Made by a program: the position numbers and the translations under genes. This document shows, piece after piece, positions 8,384 to 18,033 of a stretch of DNA of 46,327 bases. Origin of the DNA: an uncultured Pseudomonadota bacterium (GTDB taxonomy: Bacteria > Myxococcota_A > UBA796 > SXON01); assembly GCA_903844155.1 (NCBI GenBank), contig CAIMSU010000154.1:1-46327 (forward strand), in the 5' to 3' direction. Position 1 is the stretch's first letter. Each line of letters opens with the position of its first letter. Below the pieces are notes generated by a model, which saw only the letters and a list, made by a program, of their open reading frames with translations, did no database searches and was not told the DNA's origin.

Positions 8384-11300
8384 ATGGTGCAACCCCCCCG
8401 CTGGGCGCTCCCCGCCTTTGCTGGGGCATGCATACTCGCAGCGCTGGTAACTGACGGCGTCGGCCTCCCCGCTGGGGTCGGGTGCCCCATCAGCCTGGTG
8501 AGCGGTGTTGCGCTGGCGGGGCTCGTCCATGGGGGCGGGTCGCTCTGGCCGGCCGTGTGGATCGGGAGCTTTGCGGCGGGGTTCGTTCACGACCCCACCC
8601 CGAACGGCGCTGGCGTTGCCGCGGCGATGGCCTGCGGTGCGGCTTTTCAGGCGCTCGTGGGAGCGCGGCTGTCGCGCCCCCTCTGCGACGAGGGCGGGCT
8701 CCCGGTTCGCGAGCCGGACATCGCGCGGTTCCTGCTGCTTGCGGGGCCGCTGGCCTGCGTGCTCGCGCCAACGGTTGGCGCCATTCTCCGTAGCCTCTAC
8801 GGCCATGAGCCGGAGCTCCAGATCCAGGCCGCGTGGCTCGAGCGTTGGACGCGCGACACGCTCGGCGTTCTGCTGGTGGCCCCGGTGTTGCTGGCGCTGC
8901 TGGCGCCGCACGGGCGCGCTCGGCTGGTCACGGTCACCCGGCTCGGGCTGCCGCTGGGCATCACCGCAGTGCTGCTTGGAGCAGGCCACATCGGGTTCGA
9001 TCGGCTCGAGAAGGGCTGGAAGAACGACGACACCAAGGCGCTGATGGAGCAGGTCGCCGTGAGCGAGTTTCGACCGGTAGAGGCGACGCTCTCGTCGCTG
9101 GGGTCGATCGACTGGTTGGCGTCGGCGTCGCCCGACTTGACGCGGTCGGAGTTCGACAGCTTTACCAGCCACATCCTACGGTTACCGGGTGTCGCGGCGG
9201 TCGCCTGGGCGCCCCGGGTGCCAGCGTCGGAGGTCGCGCAATTCGAGGCCCAAGAGCGCGCAGAGGGTGGACCCGGGTATCGGGTCCACGAGCGGACCGC
9301 CGATCAGCGCGTCGTCCCAGTCGCGGGCCGGACGACGTACTTCCCCGTTCGGTTCGTGACGGCGGGGTCTGGCGACGAGGTCTCCCTCGGGTTTGATTGC
9401 GCGTCCGTTGCCGAACGCGCCAAGGCGATCGAGTCCGCGCGCGACACCGGCAAGGCCACCGCAGGCGGGGTGGTCACGGTGATGGGGACCGGCAAGCCGG
9501 GCCTGCTCGTGTTCCTCCCCGTGTACGGACCGACGTTCGACCCGTCGTGGGCCACCGAGGAGGTCCGCCGGTCGGACTTCCGAGGCGTGGTCGTGGGGGT
9601 GTTCGAGGCGGCGGGCGTGCTGAGCCCGGTCGCCGAGCGCGCGGCGCGGGAGCACCTGCTCTACTCGGTCTCGGACGTCTCGCCGGACACCACGGTGCGC
9701 CTCCTGGCCGGAACGTTGGAGGCTGGGGCGCAGGACTGGTGGAGCGACATCGATTTTGCCGGGAGAACCTGGCGACTCCAGATGGCTCCCGGGGAGCAGG
9801 CCTGGGTTGCGGGAGCCAGCCCCGATGCGCGTGCGTTGCTGCTGGGGTCCGTGTTGGCGGGGTTCCTCATCGCGTTTGCGGCCCTGGGAGCGGCGGGGCG
9901 GCTCACGGTCACTGCGCGGGAGGTGGCAGCGCGCACGGAGGACCTGGAGCGCGAGCTCCGTGGTCGACGCGAGGCGGAGGCAGCGCTGCGGGCGAGCGAG
10001 ACCCGGTACCGCCGATTCATCGACGACTCGCCCTGCGGCGTCTTTGTCGGTCAGAACGGGCGTTTTGTGTTCGCGAACCCGAGGGCCGCGCAGATGTTCG
10101 GCGCCGCCGGCGGGGCGGACCTCGTTGGCCGTGAGATCGCCTCACTCGCCCACCCCAGCCAGATCGACCGCCTGCGCTCCCGGATGGCCGTCGCCCGTCC
10201 CGACGGCGTCCCCTCAGCGCTCCTGGAGATGAAGTGGGTCCGGCTCGACGGCACCACGTTCTACGGGGAGTCGAGCGCCGTCCGGTACGAACACGACGAC
10301 CAGCCCGGCGCGCTGGTCGTCATCCAGGACGTCACCGGGCGGAAGGTGGCGGAGGAGGAGCGGGATCGCTTCTTCACGCTCTCGCTCGATCTGCTCTGCC
10401 TGCTCTCCTCGGAGGGGGTGTTCACGCGCGTGAGCCCCGCGTTTGAGCGCACGCTGGACTGGCCGGAGACCGACCTGCTCGGCCACCCGCTGCTGGAATT
10501 CGTCCACCCGGACGATCTGGACGCGACGACGACGGCGCTCCACCGGCTCACGCACGGCAAGGCGGTCGACGGCTTCCAGTGTCGGTGCCGTTCGCGAGGG
10601 AGTACCTGGGTCTGGCTGGCGTGGAAGGCCGCGGTGGATGAGACGGGGGCGATCTTCGCGATCGCCCGGGACATGACGGCGGAGCACGTCGCTGCGGCGG
10701 CGCTGGTGGAGGTCAATGCCAGCCTGGAGTGGCGCGTCGAGGAGCGCACGGCGGCGCTGGCCGACAGTCTCCAGTTCAACCGCGCGACGCTGGACGCCCT
10801 CGGCGCGCACGTGGCGGTCCTCAATGGTGACGGCGTGATCGTCACGACGAACCGCAACTGGCGTGAATTCGCCGATTCGAACGGCGTGGAATGGCGCTCG
10901 GTCAGCGACGGCGTGAGCTACCTGGACGCCTGCGACCGGGCGGCCGAGTCGGGCGACCCGACCGCCCCGCTCGTCGCCGAGGCGATCCGCGCGATGATCC
11001 TTCACGGGCGCCATCCAAGCCAGCATGGCGGCGCGCTCACGAACGGCCGGCAGGCCGATCGCGAGGAGTGGCTCCACGAGTACGAGTGCTCCTTCCCGTC
11101 CGAAAAGCGGTGGTTCTACTGCCGGATCACCCGGTTCGAGGCGGGCGGCGAGGTGCAGATCGTGGTCGCCCACGAGAACATCACCGCGATGAGGCGCGCC
11201 CAGGACAACATGATCCGCGCGCGGCGGCGGTTCACGACCCTTTTTGAGTTCGCGCCAGACGCCATCGTGCTCACCGATCAGAACGAGATCATCGTCGGGG

Positions 11301-14104
11301 TGAACCAGCGGACCGAGGCGATCTTCGGGTGGCCGCGCGAGGAGCTGATCGGCCAGCCGGTCGAGTTGCTCATGCCCGAAGCGGCGCGGAAACGGCACGT
11401 GCCGCTGCGCGACGCCTACATCGTCGACGGAAAGCCTCGGGTCATGGCTGGGAATCAACCCACGCTGCGCGGGCAGCGCCGCGACGGTACCTCCTTCCCG
11501 GTCGAGATCAGCCTGTCCCCGATGGACTCCGAGGACGGGCCCCTCGTGGCCGCCTCCGTGCGCGACGTGACGACCCGGCGACAGGCCGAGCAGGCGATCC
11601 ACGAGGCACTGGCCACGCTCGACGCGTCGGAAGACGGCGCGTTCATCTTCGACCCGCAAACGCTCGTGTTCAGCTTCGTGAACGGCGGCGCGGTCCGGCA
11701 GCTCGGGTACACGCGCGAGGAGCTGCTGACGATGCGGGTCGTCGACATCGCGCCTTTGCTTCAGGAGGAGCGGCTGCGAGAGGCGTTGGCCCCCCTCGTC
11801 GCCCGCGAGGTGGACTCGCTCCGGTTGACGACGCGCAACCGGCGTCGCGATGGGCACGAGATCCCGGTCGAGGTGAACGTGCAGTACGCCACGCCCGCCG
11901 GCGCCAAGGGGCGTTGCATCGCCATTGTCCGCGATGTCACCGAACGCGAGCTGACGCTCACCCGGTTGCAGGCGGCGTCGGACGAGCTGACGGCCGCCAA
12001 CGCGAAGATCGTGGAGGAACGGGAGGGCCTGGCGCAACGGGTCATCGAGCGCACCGCGGAGCTTCAGGCCGCGAAGATCGACGCCGAGCTGGCCAATCGC
12101 GCAAAGTCCGCTTTCCTCGCCACGATGAGTCACGAGATTCGAACGCCGATGAACGGAGTCATCGGGATGATCGAGGTGCTCGCGCAGAGCGACCTGCGCG
12201 AGCGTCAGGCCGATGCGGTGCGCACGATCAAGGAGTCGGCGGGCACGCTCCTGCGCATCATCGACGACATCCTGGACTTCTCGAAGATCGAGGCGGGGCG
12301 GATGGAGCTGGAGCGCACCATCGTCAGCCTCGCCGACGTCGTCGAGGGCATCTGCGCGACGCTGGCGCCTGTAGCCGCCAAGCGAGGGTTGCGGCTGATG
12401 GTCTTCCTGGCGCCGGACGTGCCGGATCGGGTCTGGTCGGACCAGACGCGGCTGCGGCAGATCCTCTTCAACCTCGTCGGCAACGCGATCAAGTTCGGGA
12501 TGTCACCGAACGCCGGCGCCGGTCCGCGGGAGAGCGCGCCGGGCGTCGAGCCGAGAGACACCGTGTCCGTTCGGGTGGAGCGCGTCCGGTCCGAGGACCC
12601 CACCGGCCCCCTTCAGGTCAGCTTCCGGGTGACCGACACGGGCATCGGCATGTCGCCCGAGACAATTGCGTTGTTGTTCCAACCGTTCACCCAGGGCGAG
12701 CTCTCCACCACCCGTCGCTTCGGCGGTACAGGGCTCGGGCTCGTGATCTGCGAGCGCCTCGTCGATCTGATGAGCGGGACGATCACGGTGCAGAGCGAGC
12801 TTGGCGTGGGCTCGACCTTCACCGTGCAGCTCCCGTTCGAGGCTGGCCCGGGTCCCGAGCGCGGCTGGACCCCTGATCTGCGAGGCCTGGACTGCATCCT
12901 GCTCGGTCGGCTGGAGCACGTCCATCGGGCCGACATGCGCGTCTACCTCGAATTCGCGGGGGCGAGGGTGTACGACGTCACCACGGTCGCCGAGGCCGTC
13001 GCGCTGGCCGCAACGCTGCCTTCGCCCCTCGTCATTCAACGAGCGGGCCGCGATCGCATACCGCCCGAGCCGCTCCATGAGGCGTTTGCAGGCAATCCGC
13101 ACGTCCGCCACGTCATCCTCGCTGCGGCCGGCCAGCAGACATTGTCGGGGCCGCTCCTCGACCAGGTCACCCTGCAGGGCGGCGACCTGCGTCGGCAAGC
13201 GCTGCTTCGCGCGGTCGCGGTCGCTGCAGGTCGCGCCTCCCCCGAGGTTGTCCATCCCGTCAGCTCCGAGCGCCGCCCGGTTCGCCGGGTGCCCGCGCCC
13301 AATGTGGCGGGTGCCCGTGCGCAGGGTCGGTTGATCCTGATCGCCGAGGACGACGACATCAACAAGAAGGTCATCGTGCAGCAGTTGGCGCTGATCGGGC
13401 TCGCGGCGGAGGTCGCCGGGAATGGCGTGGAGGCGTTGCGGTTGTGGCGCCAGAGCCGGTATGCGCTCCTGTTGACCGACCTTCACATGCCCGAGATGGA
13501 TGGGTACGAGCTGGCGTCCGCGATTCGCGCGGAGGAGGGCCCGGATCGGCCCAGGATGCCGATCCTGGCGCTGACCGCGAACGCCTTGCGGGGCGAGGCG
13601 ATTCGGGCGCGCGAGGCGGGCATGGACGAGTACCTGACCAAGCCGCTGCAGCTCGACCTGCTGCGGGCCGCGCTCGAGCGGTGGCTGCCGGCGGCCCCGA
13701 ACCTGATGGCGTCCGTGATGCCGCGCGAGGCCGTCAGCACGATGACCCGGTCGCCGCCGCTGAACGTGGCGGTGCTGTGGGAGCTTGTCGGCGATGATCC
13801 AGCGGTGCTCCGCGAGATGCTGGAGGAGTACCTGACCTCGACGCGGCGGCTGGCGGCGGAGATGCGGGTTGCGCATGCCGAGCCGGACGTCCTTCGCCTG
13901 GCGGCGGCCGCCCACAAGCTCAAGTCGTCGTCGCGCGCGGTCGGCGCGCTCGCGCTCGGTGACCTCTGCGCCGACGTCGAGAACGCCTGCCGATCCGGGG
14001 ACACGATGGTGCTTGGCGAACGGGTCGCGGACTTCGAGAAGGTGCTCGCCGAGGTGGAATCAGCCGTGGCACGCGCGCTGGCGGGGGCTACACTGGGGGG
14101 ATGA
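8384..14104 (+). CDS. Giant MASE1/CHASE/multi-PAS hybrid histidine kinase
   Basis: A 1,906-residue membrane sensor kinase. In order: MASE1-like multi-pass segment (about 1-200); periplasmic CHASE domain (about 225-460, with LPGVAAVAWAPRVPASE); a transmembrane helix (484-505); five PAS-like modules (about 541-655, 660-765, 793-940, 945-1066, 1072-1188); a coiled-coil linker; HisKA with H1250 in SHEIRTP; HATPase (LFNLVGNAIKF near 1360, DTGIGM near 1417, GTGLGL near 1449); a receiver-like region without recognisable phosphoacceptor (about 1500-1600); a true receiver (about 1647-1765, D1699 in TDLHMPEMDG); and an HPt domain with H1844 (AHKLKSSSRAVG). This is a complete His-Asp-His phosphorelay in one chain. 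Its stop overlaps the start of the receiver-EAL gene by 4 nt (ATGA), making that protein the likely terminal acceptor. Confidence 0.95.
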   Translation: MVQPPRWALPAFAGACILAALVTDGVGLPAGVGCPISLVSGVALAGLVHGGGSLWPAVWIGSFAAGFVHDPTPNGAGVAAAMACGAAFQALVGARLSRPLCDEGGLPVREPDIARFLLLAGPLACVLAPTVGAILRSLYGHEPELQIQAAWLERWTRDTLGVLLVAPVLLALLAPHGRARLVTVTRLGLPLGITAVLLGAGHIGFDRLEKGWKNDDTKALMEQVAVSEFRPVEATLSSLGSIDWLASASPDLTRSEFDSFTSHILRLPGVAAVAWAPRVPASEVAQFEAQERAEGGPGYRVHERTADQRVVPVAGRTTYFPVRFVTAGSGDEVSLGFDCASVAERAKAIESARDTGKATAGGVVTVMGTGKPGLLVFLPVYGPTFDPSWATEEVRRSDFRGVVVGVFEAAGVLSPVAERAAREHLLYSVSDVSPDTTVRLLAGTLEAGAQDWWSDIDFAGRTWRLQMAPGEQAWVAGASPDARALLLGSVLAGFLIAFAALGAAGRLTVTAREVAARTEDLERELRGRREAEAALRASETRYRRFIDDSPCGVFVGQNGRFVFANPRAAQMFGAAGGADLVGREIASLAHPSQIDRLRSRMAVARPDGVPSALLEMKWVRLDGTTFYGESSAVRYEHDDQPGALVVIQDVTGRKVAEEERDRFFTLSLDLLCLLSSEGVFTRVSPAFERTLDWPETDLLGHPLLEFVHPDDLDATTTALHRLTHGKAVDGFQCRCRSRGSTWVWLAWKAAVDETGAIFAIARDMTAEHVAAAALVEVNASLEWRVEERTAALADSLQFNRATLDALGAHVAVLNGDGVIVTTNRNWREFADSNGVEWRSVSDGVSYLDACDRAAESGDPTAPLVAEAIRAMILHGRHPSQHGGALTNGRQADREEWLHEYECSFPSEKRWFYCRITRFEAGGEVQIVVAHENITAMRRAQDNMIRARRRFTTLFEFAPDAIVLTDQNEIIVGVNQRTEAIFGWPREELIGQPVELLMPEAARKRHVPLRDAYIVDGKPRVMAGNQPTLRGQRRDGTSFPVEISLSPMDSEDGPLVAASVRDVTTRRQAEQAIHEALATLDASEDGAFIFDPQTLVFSFVNGGAVRQLGYTREELLTMRVVDIAPLLQEERLREALAPLVAREVDSLRLTTRNRRRDGHEIPVEVNVQYATPAGAKGRCIAIVRDVTERELTLTRLQAASDELTAANAKIVEEREGLAQRVIERTAELQAAKIDAELANRAKSAFLATMSHEIRTPMNGVIGMIEVLAQSDLRERQADAVRTIKESAGTLLRIIDDILDFSKIEAGRMELERTIVSLADVVEGICATLAPVAAKRGLRLMVFLAPDVPDRVWSDQTRLRQILFNLVGNAIKFGMSPNAGAGPRESAPGVEPRDTVSVRVERVRSEDPTGPLQVSFRVTDTGIGMSPETIALLFQPFTQGELSTTRRFGGTGLGLVICERLVDLMSGTITVQSELGVGSTFTVQLPFEAGPGPERGWTPDLRGLDCILLGRLEHVHRADMRVYLEFAGARVYDVTTVAEAVALAATLPSPLVIQRAGRDRIPPEPLHEAFAGNPHVRHVILAAAGQQTLSGPLLDQVTLQGGDLRRQALLRAVAVAAGRASPEVVHPVSSERRPVRRVPAPNVAGARAQGRLILIAEDDDINKKVIVQQLALIGLAAEVAGNGVEALRLWRQSRYALLLTDLHMPEMDGYELASAIRAEEGPDRPRMPILALTANALRGEAIRAREAGMDEYLTKPLQLDLLRAALERWLPAAPNLMASVMPREAVSTMTRSPPLNVAVLWELVGDDPAVLREMLEEYLTSTRRLAAEMRVAHAEPDVLRLAAAAHKLKSSSRAVGALALGDLCADVENACRSGDTMVLGERVADFEKVLAEVESAVARALAGATLGG

Positions 14105-15285
14105 AGATCCTGCTGATCGACGACGAGCCGTTCGTCCTGAAGCTGCAGGCGAGGCAGTTGGCCAACCTCGGGTACGCGGACGTCTCCGTTTGCGAGAGCG
14201 CGCGCGAGGCGTTGGCGCGGATCGCGGCGGATCCGCTGTGCTACGAGCTCGTGATCACCGACCTCCAGATGCCCGAGATGGACGGGGTCGAGTTCGTTCG
14301 CGAGCTTGGCCGCATGGAGTTCTGCGGGGGCGTGGTGCTCGTGAGCGGCGAGGACTCGCGGGTGCTGCAGACGGCGGAGCGGCTCGCAAAGGCGCACAAG
14401 CTGAACGTGCTTGGGGCCCTGCAGAAGCCCGTGCAGCGCGGCTCGCTTGAGACCGTGCTCCAGGGCGTCGTCGAGCGCATCGCCACCCGCGCCCGCCCGG
14501 GTAGGGAGCGGACGGCCGACGAGCTCCGCGAGGCGATCGAGGCGGGCCACCTCGTGAACCACTACCAGCCGAAAGTGGCGATCGGGAGCTCCGATATTGT
14601 CGGCATCGAGACGCTGGTACGCTGGATGCACCCCACGGACGGCCTGATCTACCCGGACCGGTTCATCCAGGTGGCGGAAGACAACGGCCTCATCGACGCG
14701 CTCACGCGGTCTGTGCTCACCATGGCGCTGCGTCAGGCGCGCGAGTGGGAGGATGCCGGGATGCACCTGCACGTCGCCGTGAACATCTCGATGGACAACC
14801 TTGGCGCCCTCGAGTTTCCGGACTTCGTCGCCGGTGCCGCGAAGGAAGCGGGGGTTGCTCCAGCGTCATTGGTGCTCGAAGTGACCGAGAGCCGCCTGAT
14901 GAAGAACGTGCTCGTTCCGCTGGACATCCTCACGCGCTTGCGGTTGAAGCGCGTCTCCTTGTCCATCGACGATTTTGGCACCGGGCACTCGTCCCTCAAG
15001 CAGCTCCGCGACATCCCCTTCGACGAGCTGAAGATCGACGGCGGCTTCGTCCACGGCGCCGGGCAGGACGCCGGACTGGCCGCGATCTTCGAGGCCAGCC
15101 TCTCCATGGCCAAGCACCTCGGGATGCGCGTCGTCGCGGAGGGCGTGGAGGACCGCGCGGACTGGGATTTCCTCGCCAAGACGGGGTGCGACGTGGCGCA
15201 AGGCTACTTCATCTGCAAGCCGCAGAAGGCAGCGGACCTGCCGGGCTGGATCGCCGCGTGGAAGGCCCGCGGTGGGCCGGGCTGA
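14101..15285 (+). CDS. Receiver-EAL response regulator, c-di-GMP phosphodiesterase
   Basis: A 394-residue two-domain regulator. Residues 1-125 are a receiver (acidic D7-D8, phosphoacceptor D54 in TDLQMPEMDG, K109). Residues 135-390 are an EAL domain. The signature reads ETL rather than EAL (E170), but catalytic positions are kept: E170, N228 in VAVNIS, E260 in LEVTES, D290-D291 in DDFGTG, K311 in LKIDGG, E347 and E350 in AEGVE, and Q367 in QGYF. It should hydrolyse c-di-GMP to pGpG when switched by phosphorylation. It starts inside the stop of the hybrid kinase (ATGA), so the pair is co-translated and the HPt of the kinase probably phosphorylates D54. Confidence 0.95.
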   Translation: MKILLIDDEPFVLKLQARQLANLGYADVSVCESAREALARIAADPLCYELVITDLQMPEMDGVEFVRELGRMEFCGGVVLVSGEDSRVLQTAERLAKAHKLNVLGALQKPVQRGSLETVLQGVVERIATRARPGRERTADELREAIEAGHLVNHYQPKVAIGSSDIVGIETLVRWMHPTDGLIYPDRFIQVAEDNGLIDALTRSVLTMALRQAREWEDAGMHLHVAVNISMDNLGALEFPDFVAGAAKEAGVAPASLVLEVTESRLMKNVLVPLDILTRLRLKRVSLSIDDFGTGHSSLKQLRDIPFDELKIDGGFVHGAGQDAGLAAIFEASLSMAKHLGMRVVAEGVEDRADWDFLAKTGCDVAQGYFICKPQKAADLPGWIAAWKARGGPG

Positions 15286-15338
15286 CCGGCCGATCCGACC
15301 TGTCGCGCTGCTCGTACCCCCGCATCCCGGTGAATTCC

Positions 15339-16214
15339 ATGCTCCTCCTCCTCGCCCTCTCCGCCTGCTCCAAGCCCGCCGCCGACGACTCGGCCGCCTC
15401 CGCCGGCCCGACCGCCACCCTCCTCGCCGCCGGCACCAACCTCGCCGACGCCGCCCCTTCGCCAGACGGCTCGACCATCTACTACACCGGCCCCGGCGGG
15501 ACGACGCTCATGGCGGTCCGCGCCGATGGCACCGCCGCGGGCTCCTCCAACGCGGTGTTCCTCGGCGCCCGTGGCCTCGTCGTCGACCCGAACGACGGGA
15601 CCCTCTACGTCGCCGATCCCGTCGCCGTCGGCATGTCCAGCATCGGCACGGACCTCGGCTCGCCGCGCACCATCCCGGGCACCGAGAACTACGCGGCGAA
15701 CGCCATGGACATCATCGGTGGCACGCTCTACCTGACTGGCTGGCTGATGGACATGTCGACGGGCGACCAGGTCCCGCAGTCGACGGGCGCGTGGTCGGTG
15801 CCGGTGGCGGGTGGCGACGTGAGCACGATCGCGGCCTCGGTCCCGTCGCAGGATCCCTCCGGCATCGCGGTCGCGAGCGACGGATCGGTCTACGTGGCTG
15901 GTTCGGGCGACAACGGGGGCACGGTGTGGGAGGTGTCGACGGGCACGGCGAACGTGGTCGTGGACGGGCTGACGCTCGGAAACCCGGCCGGCATCGCGCT
16001 CAATCCCGACGAGTCGGCGCTGCTCATCTCCGCGCTTGACGCCTCCGGACACGCCGAGGTGGTCATCGTCTCGCTCGCCGACGGGTCGACGACGACATGG
16101 AACGGGACGATCGGGGCGAACACGGCGGCGGGCGGGCTGCACCGGGCCGCGGGGGACAGCACGCAGTACGCGTGGTGCGGCGTGAACGCGGGGGTGTATC
16201 ACGTCGGCTTCTAG
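15339..16214 (+). CDS. Lipoprotein with beta-propeller (NHL-like) repeats
   Basis: A 291-residue predicted lipoprotein. The N-terminus MLLLLALSAC ends in a lipobox with Cys10; the signal is very short and lacks a basic n-region, so an upstream GTG at 15330 (three more residues) may be the real start. The rest consists of repeated units of the form 'DPNDGTLYVAD', 'IAVASDGSVYVAG', 'IALNPDESALLISA', typical of NHL/SMP-30-like beta-propellers. It probably sits on the outer membrane facing the periplasm or the surface. It follows the receiver-EAL gene by 53 bp on the same strand and ends in a 4-nt CTAG overlap with the convergent glycosyltransferase. Ligand unknown. Confidence 0.82.
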   Translation: MLLLLALSACSKPAADDSAASAGPTATLLAAGTNLADAAPSPDGSTIYYTGPGGTTLMAVRADGTAAGSSNAVFLGARGLVVDPNDGTLYVADPVAVGMSSIGTDLGSPRTIPGTENYAANAMDIIGGTLYLTGWLMDMSTGDQVPQSTGAWSVPVAGGDVSTIAASVPSQDPSGIAVASDGSVYVAGSGDNGGTVWEVSTGTANVVVDGLTLGNPAGIALNPDESALLISALDASGHAEVVIVSLADGSTTTWNGTIGANTAAGGLHRAAGDSTQYAWCGVNAGVYHVGF

Positions 16215-17257
16215 GCGTCCGAGGCGGCTTCCTTGAGCAACTCAAACGCCCGCGAGTAGCTTTGCCGGGTGGTGTACCGCTCGGCGATGGCGCGGCACGT
16301 CGCCCCGAGATCGCTGTCGATGCCGCCCTGGCCGATCCGAACCCAGGCCTTGGCCAGCGCGTCGACGCCGTCGGCCACCATCCACCGCTCCGGCAGGATC
16401 TCGGCGGCGCCGTTCCACGACGTCGTCAGCACCGGCACGCCGCAGGCCATGGCCTCCAGGCACACGTTCGCGAAGGGGTCGTAGCGGGTTGGCAGGACGA
16501 GCACGTCTGCGGCTTGCAGCGCGCGCTCCGGGTCGGGGATGGACCCCAAAAAATGGACGTTTGGAGACCGCTTTGCTTGCCCCTTGCCGACAACGAGCAG
16601 TCGCCACCCGTCCGGCATGGCGGCGATCGCGTCGGCGAGGCCCTTGCGGTGAAAGCCGTTGCCGACAAACACTGCCAGCGGGCCCTGCGCCCGGTAGTGC
16701 GCCCGGATGTCCGCGCGCTTGCCGAGATCCGGCCGGAACCGCTCAAGATCCACGCCGTTGTAGACGACCTCGACGCGCTCGGCGCCGTAGTCCTCCCGGA
16801 GGCCGCGCTCGCCAAGCCTGGAGTTGGCGATGCAGATGCGGGCCGAGCGAACCGCCCGACGGTCCAACGCCGTCTCCAGCCAATCGGCCGGCGATAACCG
16901 GCGTCGAATCGGGTGTTCTCGCCGTAGTGACGCCGCGTGCGAGCCGCCCCCCGCGCGGTAGAGCTGGTGCCCGCCGGTGCGGCCAAAACCCATCACCGCG
17001 TCCCAGCTCTCCGCCTCGATCGCGCGCTTTGCGGCGAACCACAGGCTCGGCAGCTTGAGGAACGGCGTCGGGCGCAGCATGGAGAGGTGCACGAAGCGGA
17101 CGGCGCCGTCCAGCTCCGCGCGCAGGTCGGGCCGCACCTCGTTGGCGAGCACGGCGGGCTCGTGCCCCTCCGCGAGCAGCCAGCGGACGAAGCCGACGAG
17201 GTAGCGCTCCGTGCCACCGTTCGTGGTGAACCGGCGATGGACGAGGGCAATCTTCAC
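16211..17257 (-). CDS. GT4-family glycosyltransferase (WaaG-like)
   Basis: A 348-residue GT-B glycosyltransferase. The N-terminal half begins MKIALVHRRFTTNGGTERYL, the start of WaaG-like LPS core transferases, and contains IANSRLGERGLRE and VVYNGVDLERFRP. The C-terminal half has FVGNGFHRKGLADAI, a nucleotide-sugar phosphate-contact region, and the E-x7-E-type segment PFANVCLEAMACGVPVL. It should transfer a hexose from an activated sugar to a lipid-linked or LPS core acceptor at the inner face of the inner membrane. The start is GTG at 17257, overlapping the GT2 stop by 4 nt (GTGA). The third gene of a coupled envelope operon; its stop overlaps the convergent lipoprotein stop. Confidence 0.9.
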   Translation of the reverse strand: MKIALVHRRFTTNGGTERYLVGFVRWLLAEGHEPAVLANEVRPDLRAELDGAVRFVHLSMLRPTPFLKLPSLWFAAKRAIEAESWDAVMGFGRTGGHQLYRAGGGSHAASLRREHPIRRRLSPADWLETALDRRAVRSARICIANSRLGERGLREDYGAERVEVVYNGVDLERFRPDLGKRADIRAHYRAQGPLAVFVGNGFHRKGLADAIAAMPDGWRLLVVGKGQAKRSPNVHFLGSIPDPERALQAADVLVLPTRYDPFANVCLEAMACGVPVLTTSWNGAAEILPERWMVADGVDALAKAWVRIGQGGIDSDLGATCRAIAERYTTRQSYSRAFELLKEAASDA

Positions 17258-18033
17258 GCGGCGGCTCCGTCGCGCGATGGCGTGATGGGCGTAGGGATGA
17301 TGCCGTGGGCCCGCCCGTATTTGACAAGCACGTAGATCGCGCCGAGCGCGGCGACCACGAGCCCCGGCGCGCCGTCCCGAAAGCCAAGCTCAAGGATGTA
17401 CGCCCGAAAGAATGCCCATGTCGGCCGGACGAGGAGGTCGACGATGGCGAGGCCAGGGCGGACGCTGCGGGCGGCGGTTGCGGTGTAGCGGTCGATGGTC
17501 GCGAGGTGCTCGCCGAGGGTACGGTAGGGGGCGTGGTGCAGATCGGCGTGGAGCGCGCTGACCGCGCCGTTCTCCAGGCGGTCGTGGGGGTCGTCGCCGG
17601 TCCAGCGGGCGCCGGCGCGACGGGCGAGGCGGACGCGGCGGTCGGGGTACCAGCGCCCGTGCGAGAGCTCGTGACCGAGCCAGTGGTTGCGCCGGGGCAT
17701 CGAGGCGGACGACGCCGTGGGTGTTGCGACAAAGGCCAGGATCTCGGCGGATAGCTCGGGCGTGACCCACTCGTCTGCGTCGATGGAGAGCACCCACTCG
17801 CCGGCAGAGGCGTCCAGCGCGCGGTTTTTCTGGGCGACGTGCCCGGGCCAGTCCGTCCTCAGCACGCGCGCCCCGAGCGCCTCGGCCTTCTCGACCGTCC
17901 CATCGGTGCTCCCGGAGTCCAGCACGACGACCTCGTCGCAGAACGCCAGCGACCGGACGGCGCGCTCGATCCGGTCGGCCTCGTCGCGCGCGATGATGCA
18001 GCCCGAGAGCCGGGGCGGGGTTGGAGCGGTCAC
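17254..18033 (-). CDS. GT2-family glycosyltransferase (WaaE/KdtX-like)
   Basis: A 259-residue GT-A enzyme from a GTG at 18033, which sits in a GTGA overlap with the upstream stop; the open frame continues upstream into that gene but has no GT2 similarity. LSGCIIARDEADRIERAVRS begins the nucleotide-binding fold, followed by VVVLDSGSTDGT (39-44) and the metal-binding DxD (DAD, 85-87) in SIDADEW. NHWLGHELSHGRWYPDRRVRL is the acceptor region typical of LPS core beta-1,4-glucosyltransferases of the WaaE/KdtX group. A hydrophobic C-terminal segment (AIVDLLVRPTWAFFRAYIL) likely associates with the membrane. It lies between a metallophosphoesterase and a GT4 in a tightly coupled operon. The sugar donor is uncertain. 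Confidence 0.9.
   Translation of the reverse strand: MTAPTPPRLSGCIIARDEADRIERAVRSLAFCDEVVVLDSGSTDGTVEKAEALGARVLRTDWPGHVAQKNRALDASAGEWVLSIDADEWVTPELSAEILAFVATPTASSASMPRRNHWLGHELSHGRWYPDRRVRLARRAGARWTGDDPHDRLENGAVSALHADLHHAPYRTLGEHLATIDRYTATAARSVRPGLAIVDLLVRPTWAFFRAYILELGFRDGAPGLVVAALGAIYVLVKYGRAHGIIPTPITPSRDGAAA

Noticed and set aside
10214-12133. A 639-residue open frame on the minus strand inside the histidine kinase gene
   Set aside because: It is antisense to the PAS and kinase segments, rich in Arg/Gly/Ala, and has no recognisable domain; it is a by-product of high GC at third positions.
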